A stretch of DNA of 64,000 bases. Origin: Paracoccus aurantiacus (GTDB lineage: Bacteria; Pseudomonadota; Alphaproteobacteria; Rhodobacterales; Rhodobacteraceae). Of the stretch, positions 1-9,288 are shown one piece after another. A program made the translations under genes and the position numbers. Under the pieces are notes generated by a model. It searched no databases. It was given only the letters and a program-made list of their open reading frames with translations, and was not told the DNA's origin. The stretch lies in contig NZ_VOPL01000004.1 of NCBI RefSeq assembly GCF_007993065.1, forward strand, positions 62,001 through 126,000. Reading direction: 5' to 3'. Every line of letters begins with the position of its first letter. The first letter of the stretch is position 1.

Positions 1-327
1 TCGGTCGGGCTGACCGAAGCCAAGGCGAAGGAACAGGGGTATGAGATCAAGGTTGGCCGCTTCCCCTTCATCGGTAACGGCAAGGCGATTGCACTGGGCG
101 AGCCCGAGGGCCTTATCAAGACGGTCTTCGACGCCAAGACCGGCGAGTTGCTGGGCGCACATATGATCGGCGCCGAGGTGACGGAGCTGATTCAGGGCTA
201 TGTCGTCGGCAAGACGCTGGAAACGACCGAGGCGGAACTTATGGAAACCGTCTTCGCGCATCCGACGCTTTCGGAAATGATGCACGAATCGGTACTGTCG
301 GCTTACGGCCGCGCGATCCACTTCTAG
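1..327 (+). CDS. lpdA: Dihydrolipoamide dehydrogenase, C-terminal part (cut by window edge)
   Basis: The open frame enters from the left edge and ends at a TAG. It is the dimerisation domain of the FAD flavoprotein E3, the shared subunit of the pyruvate and 2-oxoglutarate dehydrogenase complexes that reoxidises the lipoyl group using NAD+. The visible part has the family pattern GAHMIGAEVTELI, then AHPTLSEMMHES, where the His of HPT and the following Glu form the active-site acid/base pair of the partner subunit. The N-terminal FAD and NAD domains and the redox disulfide lie outside the window, so which complex it serves cannot be told. A strong terminator follows 24 bases after the stop. Confidence 0.93.
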   Translation, partial: SVGLTEAKAKEQGYEIKVGRFPFIGNGKAIALGEPEGLIKTVFDAKTGELLGAHMIGAEVTELIQGYVVGKTLETTEAELMETVFAHPTLSEMMHESVLSAYGRAIHF

Positions 328-350
328 GGCTGGCGACAGTCAGTCTGTCA

Positions 351-379
351 GGGCGGTGGGGGAACCCGCCGCCCTTTTT
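351..379 (+). terminator. Rho-independent terminator of lpdA
   Basis: A 10-base GC-rich stem (351-360 pairing with 365-374, one G-T wobble) with a GGAA loop, followed by five T residues. It also lies just beyond the 3' end of the opposing GFA gene. Confidence 0.85.
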
Positions 380-383
380 CGTT

Positions 384-734
384 TCAGAAACTGGCGCCGT
401 CGACCTTTTGCGGCGACAGGCTGCGCGGGTCGACGCCTTCAAGGCAATTGACGTTGATGCCATAGATTTCCTGCCCACCGCGTTCACCCTTGGCATAGGC
501 CTCGATCCCGCAGGTCGGGCAAAAACGGTGTGAAATCGCGCGCTTGTTGAACAGATATTCAGTTGTCGGCCCGTCCTTGACCATCTTCACGGCCTCTGCC
601 GGCACAAAGCTCCAGACGCTGCCAAGCCTGCCGCAGCGCGAGCAGTTGCAGATATTCACCTGGTCCAGATCCAGATCCGCCTCATACGCGATGGCGCCGC
701 ATTGGCAGCTTCCCTTGTAATGTTCGACAGCCAT
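384..734 (-). CDS. GFA/CENP-V fold zinc-binding protein
   Basis: This 116-residue protein has the cysteine layout of the GFA (glutathione-dependent formaldehyde-activating enzyme, Mss4-like) family: C10-x-C12, C29-x-C31-x2-C34 and C72-x2-C75. These hold two zinc ions in a small beta fold. Family members are annotated as S-hydroxymethylglutathione synthases, but most short ones have no proven reaction and may simply bind glutathione or act as carbon-sulfur lyase-like proteins. The start is supported by GGAGGAG a few bases upstream of the ATG. It is divergent from uvrA, with the SOS box in the shared spacer. I infer no specific substrate. Confidence 0.85.
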   Translation of the reverse strand: MAVEHYKGSCQCGAIAYEADLDLDQVNICNCSRCGRLGSVWSFVPAEAVKMVKDGPTTEYLFNKRAISHRFCPTCGIEAYAKGERGGQEIYGINVNCLEGVDPRSLSPQKVDGASF

Positions 735-749
735 TTTACTCCTCCATTT

Positions 750-764
750 GTTCTGTTAATGTTC
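750..764 (+). promoter_or_regulatory. LexA (SOS) box upstream of uvrA
   Basis: GTTC at 750-753, seven bases, then GTTC at 761-764. This exactly matches the direct-repeat operator GTTC-N7-GTTC known for LexA in Rhodobacter, Rhizobium and other alphaproteobacteria. It sits 62 bases before the chosen uvrA start and 15 bases from the divergent GFA start, so LexA bound here could affect both genes. uvrA is a classical SOS gene, which supports the call. Confidence 0.8.
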
Positions 765-826
765 TGGCAACTTGTGCATTCCGGCGCAATGATTATCTGA
801 TGCGCTTGCGTCGTAGGGGCAGGTCC

Positions 827-3694
827 ATGGAACAGAAGTTCATCGAAGTGCGCGGAGCGCGCGAACACAATCTGAAAAACGTGGATATGGACATCCCGCG
901 CGATCAGCTTGTGGTGATTACCGGCCTTTCCGGGTCCGGCAAGTCCAGCCTTGCCTTCGACACCATCTATGCCGAGGGGCAGCGGCGTTACGTCGAAAGT
1001 CTGTCGGCCTATGCGCGCCAGTTTCTGGACATGGCGGGCAAGCCCGATGTGGACCATATCAGCGGGCTGTCGCCTGCGATTTCGATTGAACAGAAGACGA
1101 CCAGCAAGAACCCACGTTCAACCGTCGGCACCGTCACGGAAATCTACGACTATCTGCGGCTGCTGTTCGCCCGCATCGGCACCCCCTACAGCCCCGCGAC
1201 CGGTCTGCCGATCGAGGCACAGCAGGTGCAGGACATGGTCGACCGCATCATGGCCATGCCCGAAGGCACGCGCGGCTATCTGCTGGCCCCCATCGTTCGC
1301 GACCGCAAGGGTGAATACAAGAAAGAGTTTCTGGAACTGCGCAAGCAGGGTTTTCAGCGGGTGAAGGTCGATGGCGAGTTTTACGAGTTGGAAACGCCGC
1401 CCGAACTCGACAAGAAATTCCGCCACGACATCGACGTGGTGGTGGACCGTCTGGTGACAGCGCCGGGCATCGAAACGCGTCTTGCTGATTCGCTGCGCAC
1501 GGCGCTGGATCTGGCGGACGGGATTGCCGTTCTGGAAACCGCGCCGTCTGACGGGGACCCCGAGCGCATCACGTTCAGCGAGAAATTTGCCTGCCCGGTG
1601 TCCGGCTTTACCCTGCCTGAAATCGAGCCGCGGCTGTTTTCCTTTAACGCGCCGATGGGGGCCTGCCCGGAATGTGACGGGCTGGGCGTTGAACTGTTCT
1701 TCGACGAACATCTGGTCGTGCCCGATCAGGCGCTTTCCATCGCGGGCGGTGCCATCGCGCCCTGGGCCAAGTCGAAATCGGCCTATCTGACCCAGACGAT
1801 CAACGCGCTGGCAAAGCATTACGGCTTTGACAAGAAAACCGCATGGCGCGACCTGCCCGACGGTGTTAAGAAGCTGTTCCTCTATGGCTCTGGCAAGGAC
1901 GAGATCAAATTCCGCTTCGACGATGCCGGCCGGGTCTATGAAGTCACGCGCCAGTTCGAAGGTGTCATCCCGAATATGCAGCGCCGGTTGCGCGAAAGCG
2001 ACAGCAACTGGGTGCGCGAGGAGATGGAGCGGTATCAGAACAATCGCGCCTGTCATGCCTGCAACGGCTATCGCTTGCGGCCCGAAGCGCTGTCCGTGAA
2101 GATCGCCGACCACCATGTCGGGCAAGTGGTCGAGAAATCCATCAACGAGGCGCTGGATTGGATCAAGTCCGCACCTGAAACCCTGTCCAAACAGAAGAAC
2201 GAAATCGCCGTCGCGATCTTCAAGGAGATCCGCGAAAGGCTTGGATTCCTTGTGAATGTGGGCCTCGATTATCTGACGCTATCCCGCGCTGCTGGCACCC
2301 TGTCAGGGGGCGAAAGCCAGCGGATCAGGCTGGCCAGCCAGATCGGGTCCGGGCTGACCGGGGTGCTTTATGTGCTGGACGAACCCAGCATCGGGCTGCA
2401 TCAGCGCGACAATGACCGGCTGATCGGCACGCTGAAAGGTCTGCGCGATCAGGGCAACTCGGTTCTGGTCGTCGAACATGACGAGGATGCGATCCGCAAT
2501 GCGGATTACGTCTTCGACATGGGGCCGGGCGCAGGCGTTCACGGCGGGGCGGTGGTGGCCAAGGGGACACCGGACGAGATCGCCGCCAACCCGACCAGCC
2601 TGACCGGGCAGTATCTGTCAGGCATCCGAGAGATTGCGGTGCCGTCCGAACGCCGCAAGGGTAACGGCAAATCCGTGACGGTTGTCGGCGCGACGGGCAA
2701 TAACCTGAAGGACGTGACCGCCGAATTCCCATTGGCGCGCTTCGTCTGCGTCGCGGGCGTGTCGGGCGGTGGCAAGTCCACCCTGACCATCGAAACGCTG
2801 TTCAAGACCGCCTCGCAACGGCTGAACGGTGCGCGTCAGGCACCAGCACCATGCGAGACGATCAAAGGGTTGGAAAATCTCGATAAGGTCATCGATATCG
2901 ACCAGCGGCCCATCGGTCGCACACCGCGGTCGAACCCGGCGACCTATACCGGCGCTTACGACCATATCCGCGACTGGTTCGCCAACCTGCCGGAATCGAA
3001 GGCGCGCGGCTATAAGCCGGGCCGGTTCAGCTTCAACGTCAAGGGCGGACGCTGCGAGGCCTGTCAGGGCGACGGGCTGATCAAGATCGAGATGCACTTC
3101 CTGCCCGATGTCTATGTCCAGTGCGAGACGTGCCACGGCAAGCGTTATAACCGCGAAACGCTCGAGGTACTGTTCAAGGGCAAATCCATCGCTGACGTGC
3201 TGGATATGACGATTGAAGAGGCGCAGGAGTTCTTCAAGGCGGTGCCCTCGATCCGGCGCAAGATGGATGCGCTGATGCAGGTCGGGCTGGGCTATGTGAA
3301 GGTCGGGCAGCAGGCAACGACGCTTTCGGGCGGCGAGGCGCAGCGGGTGAAACTGGCCAAGGAACTGGCGCGGGCTTCGACCGGCAAGACGCTGTATATC
3401 CTTGATGAACCAACCACGGGCCTGCATTTCGAAGATGTGCGCAAGCTGCTGGAAGTGCTGCATCACCTTGTCGATCAGGGCAATACGGTGGTCGTGATCG
3501 AACATAACCTCGATGTCATCAAGACCGCCGACTGGATCATCGACATCGGCCCCGAAGGCGGTGACGGCGGTGGCCGGATCGTGGCGACCGGCACGCCGGA
3601 GGATGTGGTCGAGGTCGCCGAAAGCCATACCGGCCGCTATCTGGCGCCAATGCTGCCTGCGCCACGATCCAGGCGCGTACTGCGGCAAAAGTGA
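827..3694 (+). CDS. uvrA: Excinuclease ABC subunit A
   Basis: UvrA is the damage-sensing ATPase dimer of nucleotide excision repair; it loads UvrB on distorted DNA. The 955-residue product has the usual length and both ABC modules: the first Walker A is GLSGSGKSS (residues 33-41), the second GVSGGGKST, each with its own LSGGE signature. Two zinc modules are visible, the first with CPVSG and CPEC, the second with CEAC and CETC. The start at 827 is preferred over an in-frame ATG at 800 because AGGGGCAGG precedes it and the protein then begins at the family N-terminus ([11 protein letters not shown]). An alphaproteobacterial SOS box lies upstream, so DNA-damage induction is expected. Confidence 0.98.
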   Translation: MEQKFIEVRGAREHNLKNVDMDIPRDQLVVITGLSGSGKSSLAFDTIYAEGQRRYVESLSAYARQFLDMAGKPDVDHISGLSPAISIEQKTTSKNPRSTVGTVTEIYDYLRLLFARIGTPYSPATGLPIEAQQVQDMVDRIMAMPEGTRGYLLAPIVRDRKGEYKKEFLELRKQGFQRVKVDGEFYELETPPELDKKFRHDIDVVVDRLVTAPGIETRLADSLRTALDLADGIAVLETAPSDGDPERITFSEKFACPVSGFTLPEIEPRLFSFNAPMGACPECDGLGVELFFDEHLVVPDQALSIAGGAIAPWAKSKSAYLTQTINALAKHYGFDKKTAWRDLPDGVKKLFLYGSGKDEIKFRFDDAGRVYEVTRQFEGVIPNMQRRLRESDSNWVREEMERYQNNRACHACNGYRLRPEALSVKIADHHVGQVVEKSINEALDWIKSAPETLSKQKNEIAVAIFKEIRERLGFLVNVGLDYLTLSRAAGTLSGGESQRIRLASQIGSGLTGVLYVLDEPSIGLHQRDNDRLIGTLKGLRDQGNSVLVVEHDEDAIRNADYVFDMGPGAGVHGGAVVAKGTPDEIAANPTSLTGQYLSGIREIAVPSERRKGNGKSVTVVGATGNNLKDVTAEFPLARFVCVAGVSGGGKSTLTIETLFKTASQRLNGARQAPAPCETIKGLENLDKVIDIDQRPIGRTPRSNPATYTGAYDHIRDWFANLPESKARGYKPGRFSFNVKGGRCEACQGDGLIKIEMHFLPDVYVQCETCHGKRYNRETLEVLFKGKSIADVLDMTIEEAQEFFKAVPSIRRKMDALMQVGLGYVKVGQQATTLSGGEAQRVKLAKELARASTGKTLYILDEPTTGLHFEDVRKLLEVLHHLVDQGNTVVVIEHNLDVIKTADWIIDIGPEGGDGGGRIVATGTPEDVVEVAESHTGRYLAPMLPAPRSRRVLRQK

Positions 3695-3699
3695 CACGG

Positions 3700-3724
3700 A
3701 TGCGGCGTGAAAGCCGCATTTCGT
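3700..3724 (+). terminator. Hairpin terminator after uvrA
   Basis: A perfect 7-base inverted repeat (ATGCGGC/GCCGCAT, 3700-3706 and 3713-3719) begins six bases after the uvrA stop, followed by a short T-rich run (TTCGTT). The stem is short, so termination may be partial. Confidence 0.6.
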
Positions 3725-3864
3725 TCAAAACAATGGGAACTTGCGGGCCGAACGCTTGCGTTTGCCTGCATGTCAGGGCGATAGCCCGATAGTCAGGGCG
3801 CGCTGCGCCCAGCCTGTATTTACGCGCCGCCGGTGCTGCCCGGTGGCAATGGAAGGAAGTCAGA

Positions 3865-4638
3865 ATGCGCATTCTCCCCGTCGCACTCGCGGTGGTTCTT
3901 GGGCTTGCCGCCTGTGGCCCTAGCGAGCCTGTCGTTAACGCCCCGACGAAAACCGTCCCCACTTATTATGAAGCCCGCACCGATTCCGGCCCCAATGGCG
4001 AGCCGATTGAGATCAAGGCCGTCAAGACCGCATATCTGAACGAACGCACGATGCGCACGACCGTGCCGTATAACGGGCCAGAGTCCGCCGGCACCATCGT
4101 GGTCGATCCCTTCGCGCGCGTTCTCTACTATGTGCAGGCGGGCGGCATGGCCGAACGCTATGGCGTGGCCGTCGGCGCGGCAGGCAAGAACTTCGCTGGT
4201 AACGGCACCATCTCGCGCAAGGCCGCATGGCCCAGCTGGACGCCCACTTCGAACATGGTCAGCAGCCAGCCGGAACTTTACGGCCCGCTGAAAGGCGGCA
4301 TGGCAGGCGGCCCGGATAACCCGCTGGGTTCGCGCGCGCTGTATCTCTATCAGAATGGCCGCGATACCTATTACCGCATCCACGGCACGCTGGACCCGTC
4401 GTCCATCGGCAAGGCGACCTCGGCCGGTTGTATCCGCATGTTCAACCAGGACATCATCGACCTGTTCGACCGTGTGCCCACCGGCACGACTGTTCACGTG
4501 CGCAGCCAGTCGGAAAGCGTCCGCTATGAAGGCCCGGTCGTGGAATCGCCCGAAGGCTATGCATTGCCGGCGAACCAGACGACTGCGGAAGTCACCCCGG
4601 TTTCGGCAACCAGCCCGGTCGAAAGCGCCGTCCGCTAA
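3865..4638 (+). CDS. L,D-transpeptidase (YkuD domain) lipoprotein
   Basis: The 257-residue protein starts with a lipoprotein signal peptide; the lipobox is LAAC with Cys17. The catalytic YkuD region shows the conserved His at 173 (RIHGT) and the SAGCIRM motif with nucleophile Cys189 and Arg191. Such enzymes make 3-3 cross-links in peptidoglycan or attach proteins to it, and the family is inhibited by carbapenems. A lipid anchor places it in the periplasm at a membrane. It is followed by a strong terminator, so it is probably transcribed alone. Which of the possible reactions (cross-linking, protein anchoring, D-amino-acid exchange) it performs cannot be read from sequence. Confidence 0.93.
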   Translation: MRILPVALAVVLGLAACGPSEPVVNAPTKTVPTYYEARTDSGPNGEPIEIKAVKTAYLNERTMRTTVPYNGPESAGTIVVDPFARVLYYVQAGGMAERYGVAVGAAGKNFAGNGTISRKAAWPSWTPTSNMVSSQPELYGPLKGGMAGGPDNPLGSRALYLYQNGRDTYYRIHGTLDPSSIGKATSAGCIRMFNQDIIDLFDRVPTGTTVHVRSQSESVRYEGPVVESPEGYALPANQTTAEVTPVSATSPVESAVR

Positions 4639-4662
4639 GCGACCCAGCTGGTTCGAATATGA

Positions 4663-4692
4663 GCCCCGGCCTGTAAATGGCCGGGGCTTTTT
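4663..4692 (+). terminator. Strong rho-independent terminator after the L,D-transpeptidase gene
   Basis: A perfect 9-base stem GCCCCGGCC/GGCCGGGGC with a 7-base loop, followed by five T residues, 24 bases after the stop codon. Confidence 0.92.
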
Positions 4693-4777
4693 GCTGTCCG
4701 GGACCTGTCGAAAAGCCATGCTTTTCATATGGGTCGGGTTTGCGATACTAATGGGATAGCAGCTCTCAGGGATGGTC

Positions 4778-5689
4778 ATGCCAAACTTTGCTTCCGAAGA
4801 ACGCCGCGTCCTGTCGGGCGATGAACTCGACCTCGCGACACGGTCACGCAAACCTGCGATCGCAACTCTTTCGGACGAGGCGCTGCTGCGCCTGTGCGAA
4901 GACATTGGCGCGGCACGCGACAAGGCGGCGTCCGATGCCCAAAGCTCTGAACGGACGAAGTTTCTGGAGGCCGCATTCAAGCGCGCTGCGAACGAGAGAC
5001 GGCGCCGGGGGCTGAAAATCAGCGCAAGCGGCGCGACCAAGCCGAAGCCGCTGCCAAACCCGGACGGAAAAGCGGCTGCAACCGCCCCTGCAGAGCGGGA
5101 AAAATCGCCGAATACAGCGAAGACGGTCGCGGCCACTGGATCGCGTCGCAAACCCGCAGCGCGTCCGGCGAAACCTGCGCGCGGTGCGCGCGCGACGTCC
5201 ACGGGGCAGGGGAGTGACCGCCGCGGCGCTGGCGCTCGCACGGTTCCAGCACCTGGCAGACCCGCCCGGCTGGCAGACGCGAATCCTGCGTCGAAACCGG
5301 ATGCCGCGCCGACGAAGGCGAGTGCAAAGACGCTCCAATCCAAGCCCGGCGCGGGGACCACGCGCCGCAGCAAAACGCGTGATGAGGCGGCGCCGGTCGC
5401 TGCACCGCAGGTTACACCCGCTGATGCTGGCGTCGCGACTCCCGCATTGGCGGCGGCGCAGGCTGATACTGCGCTGGTTCAGAAGCTGACCGAAAAGGCC
5501 GAACGCCGTGCCGTCAAGGCCGAGAAGGCGCGAAAGAAAGCAGATAAGGCAGCACGCGCGGCTGACAAGCGTGGCACGAAAAAAGCAGCGAAAGTCGCGA
5601 AGAACGCTGATGAGAAGGCCAGAAAGGCGCAGCGCAAAGCGCGCAAGACGACCCGTCAGGCCCGCAAGGCCGCCGCCGATCTGGGCTGA
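4778..5689 (+). CDS. Lysine/alanine-rich basic protein, histone H1-like C-terminus
   Basis: I do not recognise a named family. The 303-residue protein has a short N-terminal region (about 1-90) that looks helical, with a conserved-looking stretch SDEALLRLCEDIGAARDKA, then a long Pro/Ala/Thr/Lys-rich linker with low complexity, and a final 75 residues of AEKARKKADKAARAADKR type repeats made almost only of Lys, Ala, Arg and Glu. This composition resembles bacterial H1-like or AlgP-like nucleoid proteins. Start 4778 is chosen over 4772 because CTCAGGG gives better spacing. It lies alone between cell-wall genes. Nucleic-acid binding is inferred from composition only. Confidence 0.75.
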   Translation: MPNFASEERRVLSGDELDLATRSRKPAIATLSDEALLRLCEDIGAARDKAASDAQSSERTKFLEAAFKRAANERRRRGLKISASGATKPKPLPNPDGKAAATAPAEREKSPNTAKTVAATGSRRKPAARPAKPARGARATSTGQGSDRRGAGARTVPAPGRPARLADANPASKPDAAPTKASAKTLQSKPGAGTTRRSKTRDEAAPVAAPQVTPADAGVATPALAAAQADTALVQKLTEKAERRAVKAEKARKKADKAARAADKRGTKKAAKVAKNADEKARKAQRKARKTTRQARKAAADLG

Positions 5690-5791
5690 GACGTCGCGCA
5701 TAAATCATTGGCTTCTGCATCCGGCGCGGTTTCCACTTCCGCGCCGTTTTGCTAATCGGAAAGCGATCGGGTTGGTGCGGGTGGACGTGAG

Positions 5792-6721
5792 ATGCGCCGT
5801 GTAATTGCAGCTATTACGGCTTTTGCGCTGGCAGCGGGTGCCGCTGACGCGCGCCCTGCCGTTGACGCGGTTGACGGACGTGCGCCGGTGGTTGAACACA
5901 AGGACAGTCGCTGCACAGCCGACGGCCTCTATTGCATCCGCCTGCAGACCTATGTCGCCGATGTCTGCCGCACCATTGAGCGTGCGGCCGCCCGCGAAGG
6001 TCTGGACAAGAATTTCCTTGCCCGGTTGATCTGGAAAGAGAGCCGGTTCGAGCCGAGCGCCGTTTCCCATGCAGGCGCAGAGGGGATTGCGCAGTTTATT
6101 CCCAGCACCGCGCGAATCGTCGGTCTGCACGATCCCTATAACCCCGCCGAAGCGATTCAGGTGTCGGCGAACTATCTTCGTCGCCTTCGCGATTTCTATG
6201 GCTCCATCGGACTGGCGGCTGTTGCTTATAATGGCGGCGAGAACCGCGCCGCGCGTTTTCTGCGCGACGGCGGAACATTGCCTTACGAGACGCAGGATTA
6301 TGTCGAGGCGATTACGGGGTTCAATGCATGGCGCTGGCGCGACGATCCGCCGAAGCCGGACAAGATAGATCTGCGCCTTGATGGTGACACGCCATTTCTC
6401 GATGCCTGCACCACCCTAGCCGGGAACCGCAGCCTTCGCGAATTCGCGCCCTCTCATGCGAGCGATCCGGTTCTGCCATGGGGCGTCATTCTGGCGTCGC
6501 ACCGCACGCGCGCCGGCGCACAAAGCCAGGCAAACCGGTTCAATCGCGCGCTTGGCCCTATCCTGAACGGCAAGCGTGTCAGCTATGTCAGGCGAACGCT
6601 GCGCAAGGGCGCGCCGCGCGTCTATACCGCGCAGATCGGCTGGAATTCGCGGGGCGAGGCGAACCGCTTCTGCCAGCGAGCCCGCACGGTCGGTGTGAAC
6701 TGCATTGTGCTGAAGAACTGA
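5792..6721 (+). CDS. Lytic transglycosylase (SLT domain) with SPOR-like C-terminus
   Basis: The product (309 aa) has an N-terminal signal peptide ending near ADA-RP, then a Slt70-type lysozyme-fold domain (about 55-170). The catalytic Glu83 is in WKESRF, followed by the GIAQF (98-102) and AYNGG (145-149) motifs of family 1 lytic transglycosylases, which cleave peptidoglycan glycan strands to 1,6-anhydromuropeptides. The last 80 residues (WGVILASH...AQIGW...CIVLKN) look like a SPOR-type repeat domain that binds denuded septal glycans, suggesting a division role. That domain assignment is by pattern and less certain than the catalytic one. A strong hairpin terminator follows. Confidence 0.92.
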   Translation: MRRVIAAITAFALAAGAADARPAVDAVDGRAPVVEHKDSRCTADGLYCIRLQTYVADVCRTIERAAAREGLDKNFLARLIWKESRFEPSAVSHAGAEGIAQFIPSTARIVGLHDPYNPAEAIQVSANYLRRLRDFYGSIGLAAVAYNGGENRAARFLRDGGTLPYETQDYVEAITGFNAWRWRDDPPKPDKIDLRLDGDTPFLDACTTLAGNRSLREFAPSHASDPVLPWGVILASHRTRAGAQSQANRFNRALGPILNGKRVSYVRRTLRKGAPRVYTAQIGWNSRGEANRFCQRARTVGVNCIVLKN

Positions 6722-6815
6722 TACACCAAGTTCATGCACGTCTCTCGGCGCGGTCTGGAACGGTGGCCCTAATGCTTCGCTTCAAGCTGCGGTGCGCAGG
6801 CGTTCGCCGGAAGAC

Positions 6816-6844
6816 AGAGGCCCGTTTCACGGGCCTCTTTTCAC
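6816..6844 (+). terminator. Terminator between convergent transglycosylase and ABC genes
   Basis: A perfect 10-base stem AGAGGCCCGT/ACGGGCCTCT with a three-base loop and a TTTT run. It sits 14 bases before the end of the opposing gene, so it may serve mainly the plus strand. Confidence 0.82.
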
Positions 6845-6858
6845 TCGGTTTGCTCTGT

Positions 6859-8331
6859 TCACTCGGTCCAATGCACTTTCGACAGGTCATTCGCCGGAGT
6901 GGGCGCGTTTTCCCACAACCCTTCGATCTTGGCGTTGGCCACGCCGGTCTTGGCGAGCTGAAACAGATAGGCGTTGGCGAAATCATCAGCGATGATCGTC
7001 TGTGCCTGCTTCAGCAGTTCTGACCGGCGGGAATCGTCGGTCGTGGTGTTCACCTCGGCCATGACCTGCTTCAGGTCTTCGTTGTTGTAATTGAAATAGT
7101 AATCATCGCGCGTGTAGATGCCGATATCCATCGGCTCCACATGGCTGATGATGGTCAGGTCGTAATCCTTGCCCTTATAGACCGTCTCCAGCCATTGCGC
7201 CCATTCCATATTGGTCGCCTCTGTCTCGATGCCCACGGCGCGCAACTGGGCGGCCAGCAACTCGCCGCCGCGACGCGCATAGGGCGTGGGCGGCAGAGCG
7301 AGACGCAGCTTCAGGTTCTCGACGCCGGCTTCGGCCAGAAGCGCTTTGGCCTTTTCCGGGTCATAATTCGACTTTTCGGTGAGATCGACATAGTCGGGAT
7401 GATGCGGCGCGAAATGGGTGCCGATGGGTGTGCCATAGCCGAACATTGCACCGTCGATCAGTTCCTGCCGGTTGATCGCATGGGCGATCGCCTCGCGGAC
7501 CTTGACGTTATCAAGGGGCGGCACGGCCTTGTTCATGGTCAGGATCGTCTCGCCCTCGGTCGTGCCGACAATGACCTTGAAGCGAGGATCAGCTTCCAGC
7601 TGGGCCAGCGTCTCGGGGGATGGATAGATCGGGAAGGCGTCCACATCGCCCGCCATCATCGCGGCAAATGCGGCAGTCGGATCGCCGATAAAGCGGAACG
7701 TCGCGGTCCGGAGCGCCGGCTTATCGCCCCAATAACCGTCGAACGCGTCAAGGCGGATCGAGTCGCCCTGCTTCCATTCGCCGAACATGAACGGTCCCGT
7801 GCCGACCGGATGCGTCGCCTCATCCGCGACCGATGCCTCGTCCAGCATGACGGCATCGCCCCAAGCAAGCTTGAAGGGGAACATTCCATCCGGATCGTTC
7901 AGCGCGATCTTGACCGTTGACGGGTCCACAGCTTCGACCGAGGCGATGTTTTCGAACAAAGCCTTCTGCGCATTTGTCGAATCCGCCGCCCGCGCGCGAT
8001 CAAGCGAAAATACCACGTCATCGGCATTGAACTCTGCGCCGTCGTGGAAGGTCACACCGTCGTGCAGGTGGAAAGTGTATGTCTTGCCATCCTCGGCCAC
8101 ATCCCAGCTTTCGGCAAGCGCCGGCAGAATCTCGCCATCCGGGCCAAATTTCGTGAGGCCCTCAAAGATGTTGGAATAGACAATCTCGTCGATTGCGGCC
8201 GCGGCGTTGCCGGTCGGGTCAAGGCTCGGCGGCTCCAGCACCATGCCGAGTGTGATTGTGTCCTGCGCGGCAAGCGCCGGCGTGGCCAGCAAGGCCAGCA
8301 CGGATGCGGTGATAGTCCAGCGATGGAACAT
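6859..8331 (-). CDS. ABC transporter periplasmic substrate-binding protein, peptide/nickel type (SBP_bac_5)
   Basis: This 490-residue protein has a cleavable signal peptide (cleavage near ALA-AQD) and the full length of family 5 solute-binding proteins. Recognisable family pieces are LEPPSLDPTGNAAAAIDEI near the N-terminus, YTFHLHDGVTFHDGAEFNADDV, and the VREAIAHAINRQEL region. Members bind oligopeptides, dipeptides, nickel complexes, glutathione or opines and hand them to a DppBCDF-type transporter. No permease or ATPase gene is adjacent here, so it is an orphan binding protein and its ligand is unknown. Start 8331 is preferred to a longer frame since GGGGGAA lies directly upstream and the signal peptide then begins at residue 1. 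Confidence 0.92.
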   Translation of the reverse strand: MFHRWTITASVLALLATPALAAQDTITLGMVLEPPSLDPTGNAAAAIDEIVYSNIFEGLTKFGPDGEILPALAESWDVAEDGKTYTFHLHDGVTFHDGAEFNADDVVFSLDRARAADSTNAQKALFENIASVEAVDPSTVKIALNDPDGMFPFKLAWGDAVMLDEASVADEATHPVGTGPFMFGEWKQGDSIRLDAFDGYWGDKPALRTATFRFIGDPTAAFAAMMAGDVDAFPIYPSPETLAQLEADPRFKVIVGTTEGETILTMNKAVPPLDNVKVREAIAHAINRQELIDGAMFGYGTPIGTHFAPHHPDYVDLTEKSNYDPEKAKALLAEAGVENLKLRLALPPTPYARRGGELLAAQLRAVGIETEATNMEWAQWLETVYKGKDYDLTIISHVEPMDIGIYTRDDYYFNYNNEDLKQVMAEVNTTTDDSRRSELLKQAQTIIADDFANAYLFQLAKTGVANAKIEGLWENAPTPANDLSKVHWTE

Positions 8332-8415
8332 TAAATTCCCCCAAAGGTGACGTTCGCACGCCATAATGGAAGCATCTCGCGTCCGATCAAGGGTTATCGT
8401 CGCGACAGGGCGGGT

Positions 8416-9123
8416 TCACACCTTGTGCTCGTCTTCGGCACGCTCGGTCAGCTGCTGAAGACCGCCCGCGGTGATAAGCCAAACGCTGGTGACGACAAGG
8501 CCCCAATTTGCCCAGCTTGACGGGTGGAAATCGACCAGAATCGCCCAGATCCCGCAGGCCACCCAGCCCATCGCCATCGGCAGCGAAATCGCGCGCCAGC
8601 GCTCTGTTCTGACAGGGTGGATGAATTTCACATTCGTGAACATGGCCACCGTCAGCACCACGACGATCAACAGGATCAGCCAGAAATTTGGCTTCAGCGC
8701 GAACAGGACAAGGACCACCATATTCCAGCACGCGGGAAAGCCCGCGAAGGAATTGTCACGCGTTTTCATGCGCGTATCGGAGAAGTACAGAATCGACCCG
8801 TAGGTTATCGCGATAATCGCAAACCATCCCGTCCAGCCGGGCAGCAGACCGGATTCGAACAATGCGAAGGCCGGGATGAAAACATAAGTCAGAAAGTCGA
8901 TAATCAGGTCCATCAGGACGCCATCGTAAAGCGGCCAGTTTTCCTTCACGCGATAGCGCCGCGCCATGGGTCCGTCGACCCCGTCAACGACAAGCGCCAC
9001 GATCAGCCAGAAAAACATGAGCGACCACCGCTCTTCCACCGCCGCAAGCATGGCGAGCATCGAAAACACGGCACCCGTGGCGGTCAGAAGGTGGACGGAG
9101 AGGGCTTTCAGGCGGATATCCAT
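8416..9123 (-). CDS. pcs: Phosphatidylcholine synthase
   Basis: Pcs is an inner-membrane CDP-alcohol phosphatidyltransferase that condenses free choline with CDP-diacylglycerol to phosphatidylcholine, a route found mostly in alphaproteobacteria and host-associated bacteria. The 235-residue protein is almost wholly hydrophobic with about seven to eight membrane segments. The catalytic signature reads D50-G-x2-A54-R55-x12-G68-x3-D72-x3-D76; the spacing of twelve between AR and G, rather than eight, is what I recall for Pcs enzymes and separates it from PgsA or PssA. It stands alone, tail toward the ABC binding protein start. Confidence 0.93.
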   Translation of the reverse strand: MDIRLKALSVHLLTATGAVFSMLAMLAAVEERWSLMFFWLIVALVVDGVDGPMARRYRVKENWPLYDGVLMDLIIDFLTYVFIPAFALFESGLLPGWTGWFAIIAITYGSILYFSDTRMKTRDNSFAGFPACWNMVVLVLFALKPNFWLILLIVVVLTVAMFTNVKFIHPVRTERWRAISLPMAMGWVACGIWAILVDFHPSSWANWGLVVTSVWLITAGGLQQLTERAEDEHKV

Positions 9124-9288
9124 CCCGGCGTTGTCGCATCCCGCATAGCGTCGCGCAAGCCGAATGAAATTTCGCGGCGCCGCCTGTCGCCGCTATCTTT
9201 GAGCCCATCCATAAGCCCACGCGGTCATTGACTTGGCCAACCGAACACCGCAGATTCGCCGCCGCTGGCACTGGCTGGGAGAGCGGAT

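Noticed and set aside
3820..5373. A 517-codon minus-strand frame over the L,D-transpeptidase and the lysine-rich gene
   Set aside because: It covers two better supported genes and a strong terminator; its amino-acid composition is typical of antisense translation of GC-rich DNA.
7141..7920. A 259-codon plus-strand frame opposite the peptide-binding protein gene
   Set aside because: Antisense to an SBP_bac_5 protein with signal peptide and family motifs; no independent support.
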